A stretch of DNA of 25,104 bases from DASQVO01 sp035640715 (GTDB lineage Bacteria > Actinomycetota > Actinomycetes > Streptosporangiales > Streptosporangiaceae): positions 1-25,104 of the forward strand of contig DASQVO010000540.1 in NCBI GenBank assembly GCA_035640715.1, given 5' to 3'. Position numbers and translations under genes: made by a program. The notes beneath the pieces are model-generated. The model saw only the letters and a list, made by a program, of their open reading frames with translations, was not told the DNA's origin and made no database searches. Below are positions 21,205-25,104 of this stretch, in pieces. Position 1 is the stretch's first letter; each line of letters opens with the position of its first letter.

Positions 21205-22145
21205 CCACCATCGACATGCACGCGGACCACGTCACCGCCTCCGGCGTGACCGTGAAGCTGACGAATACCGGCAAGGTGCTGTTCCCCGATGACGGGATCA
21301 CCAAGGGGGAAGTCATCGAGTACTACGGCCAGGTCGCCGACTGGATGCTGCCCTACCTGCATGACCGTCCGATCGCCATGGCGCGTTACCCGGACGGCAT
21401 CACCCGGCAGCGGATCTTCCAGAAGAATCCCGCGGATTACTTCCCGGACTGGATAACCAGCGTCGAGGTGAAGAAACAGGGCGGCATGCTGCGCCACGTC
21501 GTCTGTGACAAGGCCGCCACGCTTCTCTATCTGGCGAACCAAGCCTGCATCGAGGTGCACGTGTTTCTCAGCCGCACCGACAACCTGGACTGCCCCGACC
21601 AGCTCGTCGTCGACTTCGACCCGTCGGACTCCGGCGGTTTCGGTACCGCGCGGCGCTGCGCGCTGTGGCTGCGGAAGCTCTTCGACGACGAGCTTGGCCT
21701 CACCTGCTACGTCAAGACGACCGGGGGCAAGGGCCTGCACGTGCACCTGCCGCTGAACGGCCGGGAGGATTTCGACTCGGCCCGGCGCTTCGCGCACGAG
21801 GCCGCTGCGGTACTCGCCGCCCGGCACCCGGATGTGATCACCACCGAGCAGCGCAAGGAGGCCCGTACCGGGCGGGTGTACGCGGACGTTATGCGCAACA
21901 GTTACGCGCAGACAGTGGTGGCGCCCTATTCCGTGCGCGCCCGGCCCGGTGCGCCGGTCGCCACGCCGCTGCACTGGGATGAGGTCGAGGACCCGGGTCT
22001 TTCGCCGGACCGGTTCACGCTTCGCACCGTGGCGGCACGGCTGGCGGAGGTGGCCGATCCGTGGGCCGGGATGACGAGGCACCGCTACGACGCCGCGAAG
22101 TCGTGCAGCCTTCTCGGCGAACTGACCGGCCGCGGCTCCCGCTGA
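21201..22145 (+). CDS. LigD-type DNA primase-polymerase (NHEJ polymerase)
   Basis: Archaeo-eukaryotic primase-like polymerase of 314 residues that fills gaps with ribo- or deoxynucleotides at breaks. Motifs seen are VKLTNTGKVLFPDDGITKGE (18-37), IEVHVFLSRTDNLDCPDQLV, the catalytic metal pair VVDFDPSD (136-143), and TTGGKGLHVHLPL (173-185) with the active-site His. It ends near LTGRGSR. GTG 21201 overlaps the ligase stop. There is no 3'-phosphoesterase domain and no Ku gene in the window, so Ku, if present, lies elsewhere. The family is certain; use in NHEJ is inferred from the pairing. Confidence 0.9.
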   Translation: MTTIDMHADHVTASGVTVKLTNTGKVLFPDDGITKGEVIEYYGQVADWMLPYLHDRPIAMARYPDGITRQRIFQKNPADYFPDWITSVEVKKQGGMLRHVVCDKAATLLYLANQACIEVHVFLSRTDNLDCPDQLVVDFDPSDSGGFGTARRCALWLRKLFDDELGLTCYVKTTGGKGLHVHLPLNGREDFDSARRFAHEAAAVLAARHPDVITTEQRKEARTGRVYADVMRNSYAQTVVAPYSVRARPGAPVATPLHWDEVEDPGLSPDRFTLRTVAARLAEVADPWAGMTRHRYDAAKSCSLLGELTGRGSR

Positions 22146-22202
22146 GGCTGGCGCCCGCCTTCGGCTCCGGGCCCTGCTTTCCCGCGGAACCGCTGCCCCT
22201 CG

Positions 22203-22230
22203 TTGCCGCTGGTGAGCGCCTTTGTATACC
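22203..22230 (+). promoter_or_regulatory. Housekeeping-type promoter candidate for the secreted beta-propeller gene
   Basis: TTGCCG (22203-22208), 16-base spacer, TATACC (22225-22230), each 4 of 6 to consensus, in an AT-richer patch of the 222-base gap. ATACCAC (22226-22232) and GTGGTAT (22266-22272) form a separated inverted repeat around the expected transcription start and could be an operator. Confidence 0.35.
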
Positions 22231-22367
22231 ACTATCTACACATATAGCGCCGCATTGGCCCTACGGTGGTATCTGCGGGAGACGCTCATCCGCCCCGTTA
22301 CGGCGGCAAGGTGGTCAGCAACAAGGTCATAGGCCGGGGATTTCCATGACCGGAACGGAGGCTGGCG

Positions 22368-23831
22368 GTGGCGCGCGGGTCCTTCGCCTGGGCGCGACGA
22401 GGGGTGCTCGCCGCGTCTCTGCTCGCCGTGGCGTTCGTTCCCTATCCGGCCGCAAGCACCGCACCGGCGCCGGTGGCCGCGCCATGCACGGGGCCGTGCC
22501 GGGCCGGTTCCCAGGGAAAGGTGCTCTGGACAAGCCCGCTGCCGGGGCAGTGGACCGCGAACAACGGCCTCGCGGGCACCGTGCCGGTGAACAGTCAGGC
22601 GTACGTGGCCGTCGGCGACGGTGCCGCCGTGGCAGGGCTCGGCCTGAGCCTGAGTGCCTACAGTTCCCGCACCGGGGTGCTGCGCTGGCGAGCCGAACTG
22701 TCCGGTTTCCCGGCGGATGCGGCCATCGTCTCGGTCCGGGCCTGGCCCGGCGTGGTCACGGCCGGAGTCGCCCACGGGCCGGGGGCGCGCTCCCGCACCG
22801 AAGTGGTGCTCTCAGGCTCATCCGGAAGCCAGATCCGCCGCTACCCCGCCGCCCCGTTCGGCGGCGCGGTTGCCGTCACCCGGCAGACCGCGGTGATCGT
22901 GGGCACGACAGCGGTAACCGGCTACGACAACCTGACGGGCGCGGTCCGCTGGCGCCGGCCGACCGGCCCGGCGGAGCAGGCATGGCAGGTCGACGGCCCG
23001 TACCTGTACACGACGGTGGCCGCGGGCGGGTACCTCGGCTCCCAGCCGGTGACCGCGCTTCGCAGGATCGACATGCGTACGGGGGCGGAGAGCATCATCC
23101 GGCCGTCGGCGCACTCCTTCACCGGCGCGCTCGGCGGCGCTGTCGACGGCGTCGTGCTGTTCTCGGCGGCTTCGGGCGTGACGGCCTACGACGGGAGGAC
23201 CGGCCGGCGGCTCTGGTCGCTGGCCGGCGCGGTGCCCGAAGGCACCGACCCCGGGCGGGGGCGGTTCTATCTCACCGAAGGCACGACGCTGCTTGGCGTT
23301 GATCCGCTCACCGGCCGCATCATGGCGCGCGCGTCCGGGTCCGCGGTGGCCGGCTCGGCGGGCATGTACGCGGTGCGGGACGGGGTCGCGCTGGGCCTCG
23401 ATCAGGGTCCGAACGGTGAGGCCTGGGGCTATAACGTGAGTGCGCAGCGCGTCATGTGGACCGTGTCGGGGCTGCCATGGCCGCACTATTTCGTCGACTT
23501 CGGGGGCATTGGCGGGAGCGCGGACCCGGATGGCCCGACGGTCGTCCTCGCAATCTGTGCGAAGCTCGCCTCCAGCCCGGCACCCGGGCCCAGCGGCTCC
23601 GCCTCGCCCACCGGCACCGTGACACCGGGTGCCACCGCCGCGCCCGGCGGGACCGCCACACCGGGAGAGACGCCGACACCGGGGGAGACGCCGACGGCGG
23701 GGGAGACGCCGACGGCGGGCGGAACGCCGACGGCGGGCGGCTCACCGGCGGGCAGCGCACCAGCGCAGTCGGCGCCTTCGGTGTCCAGTCAGGGCTGCCA
23801 GAATCCGGAACTTGCCGCGATCAGCCGCTGA
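22368..23831 (+). CDS. Secreted PQQ-like beta-propeller protein with Pro/Thr-rich tail
   Basis: Exported 487-residue protein. N-terminal signal peptide of about 30 residues (basic start, hydrophobic GVLAASLLAVAFVPYPAAS). Then come repeated blades with the pattern x-AYDGRTGRRLW, YDNLTGAVRWR, YSSRTGVLRWRAELSG and VDPLTGRIMAR, typical of PQQ/YncE-like beta-propellers. The last 90 residues are low-complexity Pro/Thr/Gly/Ser, including four 6-residue units of the TPTAGG kind, probably a wall-spanning or exposed linker. No cofactor site is evident, so a scaffold or binding role is likelier than a dehydrogenase. GTG 22368 has GGAGG seven bases upstream. It is followed 62 bases later by the YihY gene. 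Confidence 0.82.
   Translation: MARGSFAWARRGVLAASLLAVAFVPYPAASTAPAPVAAPCTGPCRAGSQGKVLWTSPLPGQWTANNGLAGTVPVNSQAYVAVGDGAAVAGLGLSLSAYSSRTGVLRWRAELSGFPADAAIVSVRAWPGVVTAGVAHGPGARSRTEVVLSGSSGSQIRRYPAAPFGGAVAVTRQTAVIVGTTAVTGYDNLTGAVRWRRPTGPAEQAWQVDGPYLYTTVAAGGYLGSQPVTALRRIDMRTGAESIIRPSAHSFTGALGGAVDGVVLFSAASGVTAYDGRTGRRLWSLAGAVPEGTDPGRGRFYLTEGTTLLGVDPLTGRIMARASGSAVAGSAGMYAVRDGVALGLDQGPNGEAWGYNVSAQRVMWTVSGLPWPHYFVDFGGIGGSADPDGPTVVLAICAKLASSPAPGPSGSASPTGTVTPGATAAPGGTATPGETPTPGETPTAGETPTAGGTPTAGGSPAGSAPAQSAPSVSSQGCQNPELAAISR
23670..23741. repeat. 18-bp coding minisatellite (four units)
   Basis: Four tandem 18-bp units starting ACGCCGAC at 23670, 23688, 23706 and 23724, encoding TPTPGE/TPTAGE/TPTAGG-type hexapeptides in the tail of the beta-propeller protein. 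Near-identity between units implies recent slippage and probable length variation among strains. Confidence 0.75.
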
Positions 23832-23856
23832 ATTGCGCTAGGATTCGCCCTTTCCG

Positions 23857-23881
23857 GGATGGATGCGCCTGTCGTGGGTAC
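23857..23881 (+). promoter_or_regulatory. Possible stress-type promoter of the YihY gene
   Basis: GGAT (23857-23860, fits only the relaxed GNNT -35), 15-base spacer, GGGTAC (23876-23881, perfect -10). The -10 ends 12 bases before the ATG, so the leader would be about five bases; the gene has no good Shine-Dalgarno. Confidence 0.35.
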
Positions 23882-23893
23882 TTTCTGCTCACG

Positions 23894-24967
23894 ATGAACC
23901 CAGCGCAGAAGATGCTCCAGACCACGGACAGGTTCCAGCAGGGTCACCCATGGCTGGCCTTCCCGGTCGCGGTGTGGAAGAAATTCGGCGACGATCAGGC
24001 CGGCAACCTCGCTGCCTTGATCGCGTACTACGCCTTCGTGTCGATCTTCCCGCTGCTGCTCATCCTGGTGACGGTGCTCAACATCGTGCTGCACGACCAT
24101 CCCGCGCTGCGGGCCAAGCTGATCAATTCAGCGCTGTCCGACTATCCCGTGGTCGGCGAGCAGATCAGGAGCAACGTGCATTCGCTGAACCAGACCGGCG
24201 TCGCGCTGGCCGTCGGCATGGTCCTGATCTTCCTCGGGGCGCGCGGGGTAGCGAACGCCATGCAGAATGCGCTCAACTCCGTCTGGGAGGTGCCAAAGTC
24301 GCGCCGTCCCGGCTTTCCCTGGTCGTGGCTGCGCAGCATCGCCCTGATCCTGGTGGTGGGAGCAGGCGAGATCACCACCTCCGTGCTGTCCAGCGTGGTC
24401 GGGGGCGCCGGCCATATCATCCCCGGGTTCGCCGTGAGGATCGCCGCCACGGCCGTTTCCCTCGTGCTCAATGTCGGCATGTTCTGGCTCGCCTTCCGGC
24501 TGGCGGTCGCGAGCGACGTCACTTGGCGGGATCTTCGCCTCGGGGCCATCATCGCCGGGTGCGCGTGGCAGATCCTGCAGTTGGCCGGCGGCTACGTCGT
24601 CGCGCACCAGCTTGCCCACAGCTCAGCGCTGTACGGGACCTTCGGCGTCGTGCTCGGCCTGATCGCCTGGCTTTACCTGCAGGCCGAAGCGACGCTCTAC
24701 GCGGCGGAGGCCAACGTCGTCTGCGTCCGCAAGCTGTGGCCCCGAAGCCTGGCGTCGCCACCGCATACCGCCGAGGACATCCGCGCCTACCGCCTCTACG
24801 CCGAGGCGGAGAAGCGCGACAAGCACGAGTCTGTCAACGTCAATATCCCCAGCCCGCACGGTGAGAATATGCCGGGGAAGCCGGTTGTTCCCCAGGGTGA
24901 GCCCAGCGCGGCGCCGGAGAGACCGGCTGTTTCCCACGCGGGCGAGACGGGGAGAGGAACCTTATGA
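23894..24967 (+). CDS. YihY/BrkB-family membrane protein
   Basis: Integral membrane protein of 357 residues with about six hydrophobic segments. The family pattern is clear: FGDDQAGNLAALIAYYAFVS, then IFPLLLILVTVL; the G-x-x-x-AMQNALNSVWEV motif after a TM; WLRSIALILVVGAG; and LYGTFGVVLGLIAWLYLQAE near the last TM. The C-terminal 70 residues are charged, Pro-rich and probably cytosolic. The family was once labelled ribonuclease BN by mistake; its real role (envelope or transport) is unknown. ATG 23894 is the start of homology; the open frame back to 23456 overlaps the beta-propeller gene and is spurious. Its TGA overlaps the next ATG (ATGA), so it is coupled to the flavoprotein. Confidence 0.87.
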   Translation: MNPAQKMLQTTDRFQQGHPWLAFPVAVWKKFGDDQAGNLAALIAYYAFVSIFPLLLILVTVLNIVLHDHPALRAKLINSALSDYPVVGEQIRSNVHSLNQTGVALAVGMVLIFLGARGVANAMQNALNSVWEVPKSRRPGFPWSWLRSIALILVVGAGEITTSVLSSVVGGAGHIIPGFAVRIAATAVSLVLNVGMFWLAFRLAVASDVTWRDLRLGAIIAGCAWQILQLAGGYVVAHQLAHSSALYGTFGVVLGLIAWLYLQAEATLYAAEANVVCVRKLWPRSLASPPHTAEDIRAYRLYAEAEKRDKHESVNVNIPSPHGENMPGKPVVPQGEPSAAPERPAVSHAGETGRGTL

Positions 24968-25104
24968 GCTTGATGAGAAGAGGTAAGCGTCAGCCTGCCC
25001 CTGATGCTCCGCACGTGCTTGTCATCGGTGCCGGCTTCGGCGGCTTGGCGACCGTGAAAGGCCTCGCGGACGCCGGATTCCGCGTGACACTGATGGACCG
25101 CAAC
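24964..25104 (+). CDS. FAD-dependent NADH dehydrogenase (type II)-like, 5' part only
   Basis: Only the first 47 residues are in the window. After a basic leader, HVLVIGAGFGGLATVKGLAD and AGFRVTLMDRN form the N-terminal beta-alpha-beta dinucleotide fold: G-x-G-x-x-G at GAGFGG and the acidic end of strand 2 at MDRN. This is characteristic of Ndh-type pyridine nucleotide-disulfide oxidoreductases, which pass electrons from NADH to quinone at the membrane face. ATG 24964 has GGGGAGAGG upstream and overlaps the YihY stop, so both are made from one mRNA. The gene runs off the right edge. Confidence 0.75.
   Translation, partial: MSLMRRGKRQPAPDAPHVLVIGAGFGGLATVKGLADAGFRVTLMDRN

Noticed and set aside
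22061..23302. Rightward 413-codon open frame overlapping the beta-propeller gene
   Set aside because: Arg-rich shadow in another frame of the beta-propeller gene, with no family resemblance.

Overview
The window is high-GC DNA with an actinobacterial gene complement: a SigB/SigF-family sigma factor, a GAF-ANTAR regulator, a PAS-GAF-PP2C phosphatase, a split LigD pair, an actinobacterial-style CobU fusion, GTG starts and many four-base start/stop overlaps. A soil actinomycete (Streptosporangiales- or Streptomyces-like) is the most natural reading, but there is no rRNA or other marker to fix the taxon.

Layout. (1) 1-1330 is a junkyard of five truncated or broken genes packed end to end: TetR C-terminus, SDR C-terminus, VOC/glyoxalase with an internal deletion and frameshift, patatin N-terminus, and an HSL-type esterase core. 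(2) 1368-3543 holds a PfkB sugar kinase and a CobU-type cobalamin enzyme, both leftward. (3) 3679-7875 is an oxyanion (molybdate/tungstate-like) ABC operon: lipoprotein binding protein, permease, ATPase and an HTH-PBP fusion that is probably its ligand-sensing repressor. (4) 7989-11656 has a GAF-ANTAR protein, an ECF sigma factor with an unusual C-terminal tail, a GT4 glycosyltransferase and a DUF2795 protein. (5) 11799-19967 looks like a general-stress island: small membrane proteins, a Rho_N protein, a CBS-pair protein, a PAS-GAF-PP2C phosphatase, a SigB/SigF-type sigma factor and a pyruvate-oxidase-like ThDP enzyme. (6) 20206-22145 encodes LigD-type ligase and polymerase as two coupled genes (NHEJ-type repair). 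(7) 22368-25104 has a secreted beta-propeller protein, a YihY/BrkB membrane protein and the start of a type II NADH dehydrogenase-like flavoprotein.

How the parts fit together. Several stress-island genes are preceded by a GTTT-N14/15-GGGTAC-like promoter, the known signature of SigB/SigF-type sigma factors. The best examples precede the Rho_N gene, the small hydrophobic protein gene and the oxidase gene. A near match precedes the sigma gene itself, where the -35 sits exactly in the loop of a perfect inverted repeat. This suggests an autoregulated local regulon, with the PP2C phosphatase as a plausible upstream input.

The least explained structure is a family of intergenic nested palindromes (about 4762-4872, 19995-20040 and 20084-20190, with degenerate or partial copies at 9589 and 1338). 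The outer stem changes by a compensatory pair between copies while the inner stem is kept, which argues for selection on, or mobility of, a folded element. Three 11-bp palindromes in tandem at 12401-12453 upstream of a small membrane protein look like an operator array. No CRISPR array, tRNA, rRNA or intact transposase was seen.
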